From UBA9715 sp045614225 (GTDB taxonomy: Bacteria; Actinomycetota; Coriobacteriia; Coriobacteriales; Eggerthellaceae), in the NCBI GenBank assembly GCA_045614225.1, contig JAZLCO010000114.1, positions 1 to 33,007 of the forward strand: a DNA stretch of 33,007 bases, in the 5' to 3' direction. This document shows, in pieces, positions 23,584-31,894 of the stretch. Position numbers and translations under genes: made by a program. The notes beneath the pieces are model-generated. The model searched no databases, was not told the origin of the DNA, and worked only from the letters and a program-made list of their open reading frames with translations. Within the stretch, counting starts at the first letter, position 1. Every line of letters starts with the position of its first letter.

Positions 23584-24012
23584 CTACTTCTTGCCGCCGA
23601 GGAGGGCGCCGGCGATGCCGAGAACGTCGTCGAGACCGAAGCCATCGCTCAGGTCGATGCCTGCAAGGCCTTTCTCGAAGTTGACGTTTGCCAATGTAGC
23701 GATGAGGTCTGCTGGGCTCGGGGTGGCGGTGCTTTCCTCACCCAGGAGATTCTCGGCCATGGTGTGGACACTGTTGCCATTCTCGGAGAGAAGGATGGAG
23801 GCGATTTCAGCAAGGTTGCCGAAGTCGAGCGGCTTGCCGTTGCCCAGGAGAGAGACGGCTGCGACTGCTTCGCTTGCCTCTTCCTTCGAGACTTCTTCGG
23901 CACCCGTCACGTCACGCAGCGTCGAGTATGGATGCTCGACGAGGCTCGAGAACAGATCAGGGTTGGATACTACGCTGCTGACAAGCTGTTGGACGATATC
24001 TTGATTAGCCAT
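23584..24012 (-). CDS. Hypothetical helical protein, 142 residues
   Basis: I do not recognise this protein. It is acidic and predicted almost wholly helical (MANQDIVQQLVSSVVSNPDL at the start), with a Gly/Leu-rich C-terminal stretch (GFGLDDVLGIAGALLGGKK) that could form a short amphipathic or membrane-associating helix. It has no Cys, signal peptide or catalytic motif. ATG 24012 has AAAGGAG 7 bases ahead, and the gene has its own strong terminator, so it is expressed alone. A TATACT -10-like hexamer on the reverse strand (24058-24063) lies just beyond the first GC palindrome. Confidence 0.75.
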   Translation of the reverse strand: MANQDIVQQLVSSVVSNPDLFSSLVEHPYSTLRDVTGAEEVSKEEASEAVAAVSLLGNGKPLDFGNLAEIASILLSENGNSVHTMAENLLGEESTATPSPADLIATLANVNFEKGLAGIDLSDGFGLDDVLGIAGALLGGKK

Positions 24013-24069
24013 TGATCGCTCCTTTTTCTGTGACGTATTCCTGGTGGTGCTAGTTGCAGTATACCCGAC

Positions 24070-24217
24070 GAATCATTCTCCCGCGGGGAAAGCGATTGGG
24101 CGCTCGTGGAAGTCGAACTTAGCAATCGCCCCCCGATCATTTTCCCCCGGGGAAATTGATCGGGGGATGTTTCATGCGCTCACCTGCTGAATCGTTTTCC
24201 CGCGGGGAAAATGATTC
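24070..24217. repeat. Three GC-centred palindromes in one intergenic region
   Basis: Three imperfect palindromes share a TTTCCC(C)GCGGGGAAA-like core flanked by (G)AATCATT/GATCA-type arms. Copy 1 is at 24071-24097, copy 2 at about 24130-24166 (arms CCCCCGATCA and TGATCGGGGG, core TTTCCCCCGGGGAAA), and copy 3 at 24189-24217. The centres are about 64 and 55 bp apart. They lie between the divergent 142-residue and 92-residue protein genes and include no gene. Confidence 0.75.
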
Positions 24218-24299
24218 GATGATTCAAAGCTCCGAGGTGATGGCGCGTTCGCTAGAATAGTGAGCAACAACGATGGCTATCAGCATATTGGGGGCATGC

Positions 24300-24578
24300 A
24301 TGGGAGAAGTTTCGGTCGAGCAGCGATTCCACGGAACAGTTATTCTGACCATCCTGCACCTGCGGAGGCTCGTGAAATCAAACGACATCGAAGCAGGCTT
24401 CGAAGCTGGTCGAGCCATGCACATGATTGGGCATGAGCACGAAGCGTTCATGCGCAAGTGCCTCGCCCTTGACGAGCAATTGCAAGCAGGAGAAGAACCC
24501 TCGGAGCCCATCACGATGCAACTCGTCAACGAGCTTCAAGCTTGCGTGCTGCGAATCAACTCAGCAGATCCAGCCTGA
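24300..24578 (+). CDS. Hypothetical helical protein, about 92 residues
   Basis: I do not recognise this product. From ATG 24300 it reads MGEVSVEQRFHGTVILTILH, then charged helices with an AMHMIGHEHEAFMRKC segment rich in His/Met/Glu/Cys. It looks like a small soluble helical bundle; the His and acidic residues might bind a metal, but the spacing does not fit hemerythrin. The frame is open from an earlier ATG at 24273, which lacks a ribosome site; the 24300 start has GGGGG 5 bases ahead. It is convergent with the DUF4130 gene, 28 bp apart, and divergent from the 142-residue protein gene across the palindromes. Confidence 0.6.
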   Translation: MGEVSVEQRFHGTVILTILHLRRLVKSNDIEAGFEAGRAMHMIGHEHEAFMRKCLALDEQLQAGEEPSEPITMQLVNELQACVLRINSADPA

Positions 24579-24606
24579 CGCTCCTGCCGACAAGCACTGC
24601 ATCAGC

Positions 24607-25473
24607 TCAGATACGCCGGCGGAAAGATTCCCCATCTGAAACTGCCTTCAAAGCGGTGCGTGAGCGCTCTTCCATTTCGGGCAGAGATCGTGCCAGGCGC
24701 GCAGGAATGAAATGCCGACGCAGCTCGGGGTTGTAGCGCGCCTCGATAGAAAGCGAATCGTAGAAGCGCTGCCAGAGCTTCTCGATGAAAGCGTCATCGG
24801 CAGTGCGCGACGGAACGTTGATGACATCATCCGCTACAAGACTCCAGTCTTCGCCGTCGTAAACGCCGGCGACATGGTGGTTCTCATCGTAGATGATGAA
24901 CGGCTGAATGTTGAACCGCGCTGCGAAATGATTCATGACGAGCGGCACAACGTTCGCATTCGGGCAACAGCGGGCAAACCAGACACCGTTCTCGAGATGC
25001 GAGAAACGCACGAATTGGCGCGCCTTCTCTTCCTCGTTGGCAACACGGCGTTCGAGCGCCAATAGGTCACCCACCACCGGATTCGCGAGGTCGTTGAGAA
25101 CGTTGCGACGCTTGTCGCGGCCCGTGCGCTTGTCCATCACGTAGCGAACGAAACGATAGACGATCACACCTGCACAGGGGTCATCGTTGGCGGCGGCACG
25201 AACAACCGCGCCGAACGCTTGCGAGCCCGCCTCGCGCTCGATGCCGCGACGAACGCGCAGAGCGCGATTGAAGTCGGATTGCACGAAAAATGACGACTGC
25301 TCGAAACGCGGTTGGTAGTCACGCTCGCGCACGATATCTTCGGGAACCTCGCGCTGAACGTACGCCTCGATAATACAGCACAGCAAACCTTCGAGCGATC
25401 CGTCGTGCAGGTAAGCTACATGCTGCAAAGGCTCGCGCTGGGCGAGCTTCCCTTCGATTGCTGCTAGCTCCAT
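24607..25473 (-). CDS. TIGR03915/DUF4130 family putative DNA metabolism protein
   Basis: The 288-residue protein matches the DUF4130 pattern: an opening YLHDGSLEGLLCCIIEAYV, a middle DKRRNVLNDLANPVVGDLLA, ARQFVRFSHLENGVWFARCC, and a late HFAARFNIQPFIIYDENHH followed by an RRHFIPARLARSLPEM segment. This family almost always occurs beside the TIGR03916 radical SAM protein, as here, and is predicted to act in DNA modification or repair; a UDG-like fold has been proposed. Its ATG overlaps the radical SAM stop by 10 bases, with GAGGTG 8 bases ahead, so the two are translationally coupled and share the SOS-like promoter. Confidence 0.85.
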   Translation of the reverse strand: MELAAIEGKLAQREPLQHVAYLHDGSLEGLLCCIIEAYVQREVPEDIVRERDYQPRFEQSSFFVQSDFNRALRVRRGIEREAGSQAFGAVVRAAANDDPCAGVIVYRFVRYVMDKRTGRDKRRNVLNDLANPVVGDLLALERRVANEEEKARQFVRFSHLENGVWFARCCPNANVVPLVMNHFAARFNIQPFIIYDENHHVAGVYDGEDWSLVADDVINVPSRTADDAFIEKLWQRFYDSLSIEARYNPELRRHFIPARLARSLPEMEERSRTALKAVSDGESFRRRI

Positions 25474-26915
25474 AACGCAAGCACCTCATCCCCAATCGAA
25501 GAGGAACGTGCCGCACGTAAGGCAACGCGAGGGTCGGTGGCACCCGATGCCTCTGGCAATTTTGGCGCAGACGTTTGGTTGCCCTCGAGCTTGGGGTCGA
25601 ACGGTTGGTCGAACAAGCTCAACTGTCCCGGAAGCACCCTGTCGGCTCGCCTGCCATGCCGCCCGCCGTTGATCGGCGCAGCCAAACGGGCGTGCAATGA
25701 CTCGCGCGTGAACTCGATGCCGCTCCCCGCATATTGCCCATTGAACGTGATGAAATAGCGTGCCCGCTTGAATGCAATGCCCAACTTGCGCAACTCGTGT
25801 TCACGCAACGCATGAGTGCGTCGGGCCCGTACGATATCGCACGCGCCTTTCGGGCCAATGCCAGGCACTCGCATGAGCATCTCGAGAGGCGCCGTGTTGA
25901 TTTCGACAGGAAACAAGTCGAGGTTGTTGAGTGCCCAGTTTGCCTTCGGGTCGACATCGGTCTCGAGAAACGGGTGCGCCTCGTCGATGAGCTCTTCAAC
26001 CTGGTATTGGTAGAAGCGCATAAGCCAGTCCGCCTGGTAGAGCCGATGCTCGCGATTGAGCTGGACGGCGTCGGTTTGCGGGAGCCGCTCATCTTGGCTG
26101 ACGGGCATGTATGCACTGAAGAACACACGCTTCATGTTGAGCGATCGATAGAGCGCAGCCGACAGGTTCAGGATCTGGAAATCGCTTTCAGGCGTGGCAC
26201 CGATGATCATCTGCGTGGACTGCCCCGCCGGTGCAAAGGCTTCATGCTTGCGCGCCACACGAACTTGATGCTGGTAGGTGGTGGGCTTGCGCCGCACAAG
26301 CGCCCGTGTTTCGGCATCTTCGGCAATGCTGTCGCGAATCTGACGCATGGGCTGCACGATGCGCTGACGCGATTTCTCAGGCGCGAGCAATGCGAGGCTA
26401 TCGCGCGAAGGAAGCTCGAGATTGACACTCACTCGGTCGCACAACCTTCCGAGCTGATCAATTAATTCCGGAGAAGCCCCTGGCACCACCTTGGCATGAA
26501 TGTACCCGCGAAAACCATGCTGATGGCGCAGCAGCTCAAGCGCATTGATGATGAGCTCAGTAGTGTAGTCAGGCGACTTGATGACACCCGAACTGATGAA
26601 CAGCCCTTCGATGTAGTTGCGACGATAGAATTCGATGGTCAGATCAGCAAGCTCCTGGGGCGTGAAAGCTGCGCGTTTGACCTCGTTGCTGCATCGGTTA
26701 ACGCAGTAGGCGCAATCGTAGATGCAGACGTTGGTCATGAGCACCTTGAGCAGCGATACACATCGCCCATCAGGTGTGAAGCTGTGGCACAGCCCCGATG
26801 ACAAGGTGTTTCCGAGCTTGCCTTTTTGGGCAGCGCGCGACGACCCAGATGACGTGCATGCCACGTCGTACTTCGCCGCATCGGCGAGAATCTCGAGTTT
26901 GGTCATCAAATCCAT
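25464..26915 (-). CDS. Putative DNA modification/repair radical SAM protein (TIGR03916 type)
   Basis: The 483-residue protein carries the radical SAM cluster motif C64-x3-C68-x2-C71 (VCIYDCAYC), preceded by the family's GLCHSFTPDGRCVSLLKVL segment. The SAM barrel continues with FISSGVIKSPDYTTELI and IHAKVVPGASPELIDQLG. Near the C-terminus a helix-hairpin-helix (MRVPGIGPKGACDIVRAR, about 365-385) suggests DNA binding. The family is predicted to modify or repair DNA; the reaction is unknown. ATG 26915 has AGGTG 6 bases ahead; a GTG three codons upstream is less likely. It overlaps the DUF4130 gene and is driven by a TTGACA/TACTAT promoter overlain by two SOS-box-like palindromes. Confidence 0.9.
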   Translation of the reverse strand: MDLMTKLEILADAAKYDVACTSSGSSRAAQKGKLGNTLSSGLCHSFTPDGRCVSLLKVLMTNVCIYDCAYCVNRCSNEVKRAAFTPQELADLTIEFYRRNYIEGLFISSGVIKSPDYTTELIINALELLRHQHGFRGYIHAKVVPGASPELIDQLGRLCDRVSVNLELPSRDSLALLAPEKSRQRIVQPMRQIRDSIAEDAETRALVRRKPTTYQHQVRVARKHEAFAPAGQSTQMIIGATPESDFQILNLSAALYRSLNMKRVFFSAYMPVSQDERLPQTDAVQLNREHRLYQADWLMRFYQYQVEELIDEAHPFLETDVDPKANWALNNLDLFPVEINTAPLEMLMRVPGIGPKGACDIVRARRTHALREHELRKLGIAFKRARYFITFNGQYAGSGIEFTRESLHARLAAPINGGRHGRRADRVLPGQLSLFDQPFDPKLEGNQTSAPKLPEASGATDPRVALRAARSSSIGDEVLALWS

Positions 26916-26917
26916 AA

Positions 26918-26931
26918 CGTACACCTGTTCG
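26918..26931 (-). promoter_or_regulatory. SOS-box-like operator 2 (downstream of the -10)
   Basis: On the reverse strand it reads CGAAC-AGGT-GTACG, matching the Gram-positive/actinobacterial LexA consensus CGAAC-N4-GTTCG at 9 of 10 fixed positions. It lies in the 5' leader just ahead of the ATG. Confidence 0.65.
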
Positions 26932-26944
26932 TCTTAACTAATCC

Positions 26945-26973
26945 ATAGTAAACAAACAGGTGTTCGCTGTCAA
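26945..26973 (-). promoter_or_regulatory. Sigma-70 promoter with embedded SOS-box-like operator 1
   Basis: On the reverse strand TTGACA (26968-26973) and TACTAT (26945-26950) are separated by 17 bases. The spacer holds CGAAC-ACCT-GTTTG (26953-26966), again 9 of 10 to CGAAC-N4-GTTCG. Binding there would block the promoter directly. Confidence 0.75.
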
Positions 26974-26998
26974 CTACATAAAGGACTGGCTCCCTGAG

Positions 26999-28081
26999 CT
27001 ACGAATCCGCGTGATGCCAGATGGAAGAGAAGGCAGATTTGGCCGACTCAACTGTCGAGCGGGCGGCGTTGCCCATCGAATTCGCAACACTCGTCGCAAC
27101 AGCCGTCGACGTCTGCTTAACCGTGTCGGTGACAACCTGCATGAACTCGCTCGACCGCATAAGCGCAAGCGCTTCACGGTACGATGTGCGCCTGATCGAC
27201 GACATGCGTTCGGGGCCGTCAGCCGCTGTAAGCCAGCGCTTGGCGATGACGCCCACGCGGAATACCAGGAATGCGCTCACAAGACCCTCGGCCGTTGCGC
27301 CGATGACGATTCCGCCCGCGCGCGCACCCGCACCGCCGCCCATGAGCTGCCCGATGATGTCACTCAGATCCGAGTCCTCGATGCCTCCGATGATGAGCGC
27401 GCTGATCATAACGCGCGTGTACAAGCGCGCGAGGCCCAGGTTCGTAGGTCTGAAGCCGCAGATCTCGACGATGCTCCGTACCAAGTCGAGGCAAATCGAG
27501 AGCATGGTCACCGTGGTCACGAGTGGGGAATGTGCCACCGCCGACACGAAGAACGCCGTGCTGGCGGCACGTTTCGTCTCAGCATCAATTGCCGGCACGC
27601 ACTTCTTGGTAAAGAACTCGATGAGCAGGTCATCTGCTTCGTCGCCCTTCTGCAGGTACCCCTCGAGCTGGACGATTTCCTCGTCGGTCACGTCCGTGTT
27701 CGCAATCAGGTTGTCCACAAGCATGCGGCACCAACGGCGTTTCGCATGGCCTTGCTCGTCGCGCAACTGGTACAACGAGAAAATCGGGCGCTGCGCCACC
27801 TTGAAGAGCGGCACGATCACGCCCACGACGACGAGCACAGCGAGCAGCCCGTAGAACACCCAACCGAGCACTGGATGCGCTCCCATGAGGTGGTCGCCCA
27901 CGTTGAGCATACCTCCAAGCATGGTGAGTGCGACAAGCACCGCGATGCATGCAACTGCAATGTATGTACTCGTACGGGATTGCTGCGAGGGTGCTTCGCG
28001 TCTTTTCAATGGAACGCTTTCCTCGCTCGGCGTTTCGTCCGCACGGACCAACGCCGTTTCTTCAAAGGTCGCATCGGGCAT
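26999..28081 (-). CDS. DUF697 / YcjF-like membrane protein
   Basis: The 360-residue protein has a polar N-terminus, two membrane helices (about 40-62 and 72-92), a helical cytoplasmic region, and a hydrophobic C-terminal half. That half includes VSAVAHSPLVTTVTMLSICL, LARLYTRVMISALIIGGIED and a Gly/Ala-rich AEGLVSAFLVFRVGVIAKRW segment. This layout matches DUF697/YcjF (UPF0283) proteins, which accompany YcjX-like GTPases or stress functions in proteobacteria; no such GTPase is adjacent here. Function unknown. ATG 28081 has AAAGGGG 6 bases upstream. It is divergent from the GH2 gene across 273 bp. Confidence 0.75.
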   Translation of the reverse strand: MPDATFEETALVRADETPSEESVPLKRREAPSQQSRTSTYIAVACIAVLVALTMLGGMLNVGDHLMGAHPVLGWVFYGLLAVLVVVGVIVPLFKVAQRPIFSLYQLRDEQGHAKRRWCRMLVDNLIANTDVTDEEIVQLEGYLQKGDEADDLLIEFFTKKCVPAIDAETKRAASTAFFVSAVAHSPLVTTVTMLSICLDLVRSIVEICGFRPTNLGLARLYTRVMISALIIGGIEDSDLSDIIGQLMGGGAGARAGGIVIGATAEGLVSAFLVFRVGVIAKRWLTAADGPERMSSIRRTSYREALALMRSSEFMQVVTDTVKQTSTAVATSVANSMGNAARSTVESAKSAFSSIWHHADS

Positions 28082-28354
28082 GGTACGCCCCTTTCACGCG
28101 CTCTGTTTTACCGCCGCAATAGTACCCTTCCCTATCTTGTGCGACCAGAGACAGCGACCAAGCGGTTGCCCACACGTTACGAGACTGTGACCTTGGCGGC
28201 GGGTGGCAGAGCGTACCATCCTTGCAGGGAGAAACAACCAGCTCATTATGCGACTTACGCTTGTTCCGCTATCATGCGTTTGTGAGCACTTGATTGGCGT
28301 AATGGGAAACAGCCCCCTGTAGCACCACTTCGAGACAATCGTACGGAGCATGCC

Positions 28355-30229
28355 ATGCTGCATTTAAAAAAGGTCCTGGGCGCAAAGCCGAAAGAACACG
28401 TTGAAGCTGAGCTGGCAACCCTGTTCACGCCTTGGGGCGAAGCGCTCGATATCAATCACGTGCTCGAGGAGCATCCGTCTCCGCAATTCGCACGTTCGTC
28501 GTATCACGTGCTGAACGGTGTGTGGAACTGCACGTTCACCAACAGCAGCCACGCACCTAACTCCGACCTTTCCGAAGTCGTAACTCAGGCATCTGCGCCT
28601 ACTCCCGATCAGTTCGCGCAGCAAATCATCGTTCCGTTTTCGCCTGAGGCACCCCTGTCGAGGGTCGGACGCCAGCTGCAGCCAACCGAGCTGATGTGGT
28701 ACCGCCGAATGTTTGACGCGCCGATTCGCGATTCCAAAGAACGCGTGCTTCTGCATTTCGAGGCAGTTGATTACGCCTGCAACGTGCGCGTGAATGGCGC
28801 TTCCGCTGGAACTCATGTTGGGGGCTACACGCCCTTCGTTTTTGACATCACCGACCTTCTTGTCGATGGACAAAACGAGTTGGTTGTCTGCGTCGCCGAC
28901 CCAAGTGAGTTCGGCGGGCGCGTCCGCGGCAAGCAGCGTTTCGACCGCGGCGACATCTGGTATACCGCGCAAAGCGGCATCTGGCAGACCGTCTGGCTCG
29001 AGGTCGTGCCTTCAGCCTACATTGCGGCCGCGGTCATCGAACCTGATGCGGAAAGCGGCATCTTGTCTGTTGGCGTACACGTTGCGCAAAGCGTCCACGA
29101 TGAACCCTCCCCCTCCCCGTGCGAGTTTCAATTGGAAGTTATCGGCCCTGATGGGAAAACCGTGGCGTCGGGCATTGGCGAAGTCTCGAGTTCGACAGGC
29201 GCCGTCGCGGTTTCGGTGCCCGACGTGCATCTTTGGTCACCTGATGACCCGTTCCTCTACGGGCTCAAACTCAGCTACGGCAGCGACGAGATCACAAGCT
29301 ATTGCGCATTCCGCACGGTCAAGCTGCAGCGCGATGCCGAGGGGCACAAGCGCGTGTTTCTCAACGGTAAGCCGCTATTCATCAAAGGCGTGCTCGACCA
29401 GGCATATTGGTCTGACGGCCTCATGACAGCGCCCTCGGACGAAGCGCTCGTCTTCGACATCGAAGCCATGCGCGATGCGGGTTTCAACCTCATGCGCAAG
29501 CACATAAAGATCGAGTCTTCGCGTTGGTACTACCACTGCGATCGTTTGGGCATGCTCGTGATTCAGGACATGATCAGCGGTGGCGCTCCCGAAATCCAAA
29601 CATGGCATTGGAGTTACAAGCCAACGTTGTTCAAAATCAGCTGGAATCATTACCGTGACGATAGGCCAGGCCACTGGGAAAACCTCGGTGCAGGTGATGC
29701 CGCATACCGCGCAGAATGGACAGATACGTGCCGCGAGACGGTCAAGCTGCTACGCAACCATCCTTGCATCATCGTATGGTCGCTGTTCAACGAGGGATGG
29801 GGGCAATTCTGCGCACGGGACGCCGACAAGCTCGTGCGCTCGCTCGACTCCACACGGCTCGTCGACGCCGTGAGCGGTTGGTACGACCAAGGATGTGGTG
29901 ATTTCAGCAGCGTGCACAACTATTTCCGCGATATGACGGTTTGGCGCGACCGACGCCATGGGCGAGCGTTCTTCATTTCGGAGTTCGGCGGTTACACGCA
30001 TCGCGTCGAAGGCCACAGCTCACTTGACGAGGCATACGGCTATGAACCTTACGACGATTTGGGCGAATGGCAGAGTGCCGTGCGCTCTCTCCTCGACGAA
30101 GTAGAAGCACTTGAACCTAAAGGTCTCGCTGGATATGTGTACACCCAAGTGAGCGACATCGAGGAAGAAACGAACGGCATCTTGACTTACGACCGGCGCG
30201 TAAACAAAATGGACAGCTGTGCGCGCTGA
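28355..30229 (+). CDS. Glycoside hydrolase family 2 enzyme
   Basis: The 624-residue protein has the GH2 order: an N-terminal sugar-binding jelly roll (residues about 50-215, with YRRMF, FEAVDYACNVRVNG and SGIWQTVWLE), an immunoglobulin-like domain (about 215-325), and a TIM barrel. The acid/base is Glu480 in SLFNEGW and the nucleophile Glu543 in FISEFGG. It has no signal peptide, so it is cytoplasmic and acts on an imported beta-glycoside or glucuronide. The exact sugar is not readable; similar intracellular GH2 proteins are often called beta-galactosidase or beta-glucuronidase. GGAG lies 7 bases before ATG 28355, and a TATCAT -10-like element is at 28270-28275. No transporter is adjacent. 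Confidence 0.88.
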   Translation: MLHLKKVLGAKPKEHVEAELATLFTPWGEALDINHVLEEHPSPQFARSSYHVLNGVWNCTFTNSSHAPNSDLSEVVTQASAPTPDQFAQQIIVPFSPEAPLSRVGRQLQPTELMWYRRMFDAPIRDSKERVLLHFEAVDYACNVRVNGASAGTHVGGYTPFVFDITDLLVDGQNELVVCVADPSEFGGRVRGKQRFDRGDIWYTAQSGIWQTVWLEVVPSAYIAAAVIEPDAESGILSVGVHVAQSVHDEPSPSPCEFQLEVIGPDGKTVASGIGEVSSSTGAVAVSVPDVHLWSPDDPFLYGLKLSYGSDEITSYCAFRTVKLQRDAEGHKRVFLNGKPLFIKGVLDQAYWSDGLMTAPSDEALVFDIEAMRDAGFNLMRKHIKIESSRWYYHCDRLGMLVIQDMISGGAPEIQTWHWSYKPTLFKISWNHYRDDRPGHWENLGAGDAAYRAEWTDTCRETVKLLRNHPCIIVWSLFNEGWGQFCARDADKLVRSLDSTRLVDAVSGWYDQGCGDFSSVHNYFRDMTVWRDRRHGRAFFISEFGGYTHRVEGHSSLDEAYGYEPYDDLGEWQSAVRSLLDEVEALEPKGLAGYVYTQVSDIEEETNGILTYDRRVNKMDSCAR

Positions 30230-30276
30230 GCAAGGAGCTTGCTGGGTTTCAATCTGCACGGATTCTTCTAAGCAAC

Positions 30277-30321
30277 CATGACCCCTCCACGATTACCAAG
30301 GCAATTGTGGAGGGGTCATGG
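30277..30321 (+). terminator. Long hairpin downstream of the GH2 gene
   Basis: A 15-bp perfect stem (CCATGACCCCTCCAC and its complement) extends through GATT/AATT pairing to about 19 bp around an 8-base loop, 48 bases after the GH2 stop. No T run follows, but stability is high. Confidence 0.6.
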
Positions 30322-30337
30322 CTTATACGGCGATTTC

Positions 30338-30366
30338 TTGCACTTGGAATTGTCGGTGCCTATAAT
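30338..30366 (+). promoter_or_regulatory. Promoter of initiator tRNA-Met
   Basis: TTGCAC (30338-30343), exactly 17 bases, then a perfect TATAAT (30361-30366), about 54 bases ahead of the tRNA. Confidence 0.8.
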
Positions 30367-30419
30367 AATCACTCGCTGTTCAGCACGTGCGCAATGCGCA
30401 GAGCAGCAAGCATACATAG

Positions 30420-30496
<77 letters not shown>

Positions 30497-30504
30497 AAAT
30501 CAAG

Positions 30505-30540
30505 TCCCTGACCTGCGAAAACGGTCAGGGATTTTTTATT
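30505..30540 (+). terminator. Rho-independent terminator of initiator tRNA-Met
   Basis: A 9-bp perfect stem (TCCCTGACC and GGTCAGGGA) is followed by TTTTTT, 8 bases after the tRNA CCA. Confidence 0.9.
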
Positions 30541-30874
30541 GCGGGGGAATTTTCCGGCCCGAAAAGTTTACCCGCGGCCTGTTTTCCGGCCTTCTGGAAG
30601 GGGTCTGGAAGCCGTCCGAATCGCGGTTTCCGGGCCCCTTTTATCTATCGGCGAGATAATCTCGCGGGGGAATTCGGGGGGATTTTCTCGAGATGTCGCG
30701 AGATTATGGGGGCATCACGGCACTAGCGGGGGGAATCGCGAACCCAACCCACGTCGCTGCATTTCGCTTGCCGGAAGCCTGAAAAAGACCACATTCCCCC
30801 GCCCCGGTTCCGCCCAATCTGCGGGATCCGCCGCCATCATAGGAGCGAAGCGCACGGCCCGTCTGCAGGCGTGC
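30541..30874. other. Hairpin-rich non-coding region after tRNA-Met
   Basis: No convincing gene is present. It holds a terminator-like hairpin at 30600-30643 (outer GGGG/CCCC, inner GGAAGCCG/CGGTTTCC, then TTTT). A perfect palindrome GCGAGA-TAA-TCTCGC lies at 30651-30665. An 11-bp inverted repeat ATAATCTCGCG/CGCGAGATTAT is at 30656-30666 and 30697-30707, with the small palindrome TCTCGAGA in its loop. Repeated TTTTCCGGC words occur at about 30550 and 30582. The stretch is rich in G and C runs and unlike intergenic DNA further left. Confidence 0.55.
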
Positions 30875-31762
30875 CTAGATAAGGACGGCTAGATGCCGGG
30901 CCACCGTCCTGAGCGAGCTTGAAAAAGGCGACTGGTCGTCGCCCCGCAACGCGAGCCCGTAGTCGACCGTGACCGACGGGTTGACGAACGGGACGTAGGA
31001 GACGTTGTCCAAGAACAGCCTGCCGATGGAGCCGGTGACGATGGTGAACCCCAAACCGGCGGCGACCAGGCCGAGCAGCGCCGCGTACGTCTCGGCCACC
31101 TGTGACACCGCGAAGACCTGCTCGGTGTCCGCAGCCAGATGCGACATGAACTGGTTGGCCGGCCCGCTCTCGGTTCCCGCGTATCCGAGGAAGCTGAAGT
31201 CGGAGAGCTCGGCCAGCTCGACGGACTCCCTGGATTCGAGGGGATGGTCCGCGGGTAGCGCGACCACGGTGCGGTCCTTCATCACTGGCAGGTACTCGAA
31301 GGACGAGGGCAGGCGCGTGTAGCGCGTCACCAGGCACGCGTCGGTCGCGCCCTCGGCGAGCGATTTCAGCCCCGTCATGCTGTGCTCGACGAGCACGAGG
31401 TCTATCTCTGGGTACTCGGCGCGGAACAGCTTCACGAAGCTCGGCAGTATCGAGGGGATGGTCGCCGACTCGTAGCCCAGGCGGACGACGCCGGCCTCGC
31501 CGGCGGCTATGCGCCTGGCGCTGTCCGCGGCGCGCTCGGCCTGCTCGAGGATCTTGCGCGCGTCCGCCATGAAGGACCTTCCCGCCGGCGTGAGCGACAC
31601 CGAGCGCGTCGTGCGGTCGAGCAGCTTAAAGCCAAGCTCCTGCTCGAGCTTCCGGATCTGGTAGCCCAGCGGCTGCTCGGCGATGTGCAGCTTCTCGGCC
31701 GCCCGCCCGAAATGCAGCTCCTCGGCCACCGCGAGGAAGTACCTGACCTGCCTAAGCTCCAT
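30875..31762 (-). CDS. LysR family transcriptional regulator
   Basis: The 295-residue protein begins with the LysR winged helix (MELRQVRYFLAVAEELHFG, then AAEKLHIAEQPLGYQIRKLE and LLDRTTRSVSLTPAG). The effector domain follows from about residue 90 (VRLGYESATIPSILPSFVKL, then the second subdomain). LysR proteins typically activate a divergent operon when bound to a small metabolite; here that operon is the two small proteins plus oxidoreductase. A T-N11-A-type dyad (TACT-N9-AGTA, 31790-31806) lies in the shared promoter gap. Codon choice is visibly more G+C-rich than to the left (46 of 60 bases by hand at 31501-31560). Confidence 0.92.
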   Translation of the reverse strand: MELRQVRYFLAVAEELHFGRAAEKLHIAEQPLGYQIRKLEQELGFKLLDRTTRSVSLTPAGRSFMADARKILEQAERAADSARRIAAGEAGVVRLGYESATIPSILPSFVKLFRAEYPEIDLVLVEHSMTGLKSLAEGATDACLVTRYTRLPSSFEYLPVMKDRTVVALPADHPLESRESVELAELSDFSFLGYAGTESGPANQFMSHLAADTEQVFAVSQVAETYAALLGLVAAGLGFTIVTGSIGRLFLDNVSYVPFVNPSVTVDYGLALRGDDQSPFSSSLRTVARHLAVLI

Positions 31763-31789
31763 CGCCCATCCTCCGACCTTTATAAGAAT

Positions 31790-31806
31790 ACTTGTTGTAA
31801 TAGTAA
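31790..31806. promoter_or_regulatory. Candidate LysR-type operator
   Basis: TACT, 9 bases, AGTA forms the T-N11-A dyad typical of LysR binding sites, centred between the divergent regulator and the small-protein operon. Confidence 0.45.
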
Positions 31807-31894
31807 CTCATTAAGTGGGAAATTTCGAGTAATCATGCGATATCGTCTCGACTTGGAAGCATATGCGAGAACCGTAAACCAGGAGGTGGTGGAC

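Noticed and set aside
24300..24578. Hemerythrin-like oxygen-binding protein
   Set aside because: There are several His and Glu residues, but their spacing does not match the hemerythrin metal-binding pattern.
26960..28285. Plus-strand frame of 441 codons opposite the DUF697-like gene
   Set aside because: The product is His/Arg-rich and unstructured; the minus strand has coherent membrane helices and a good ribosome site.
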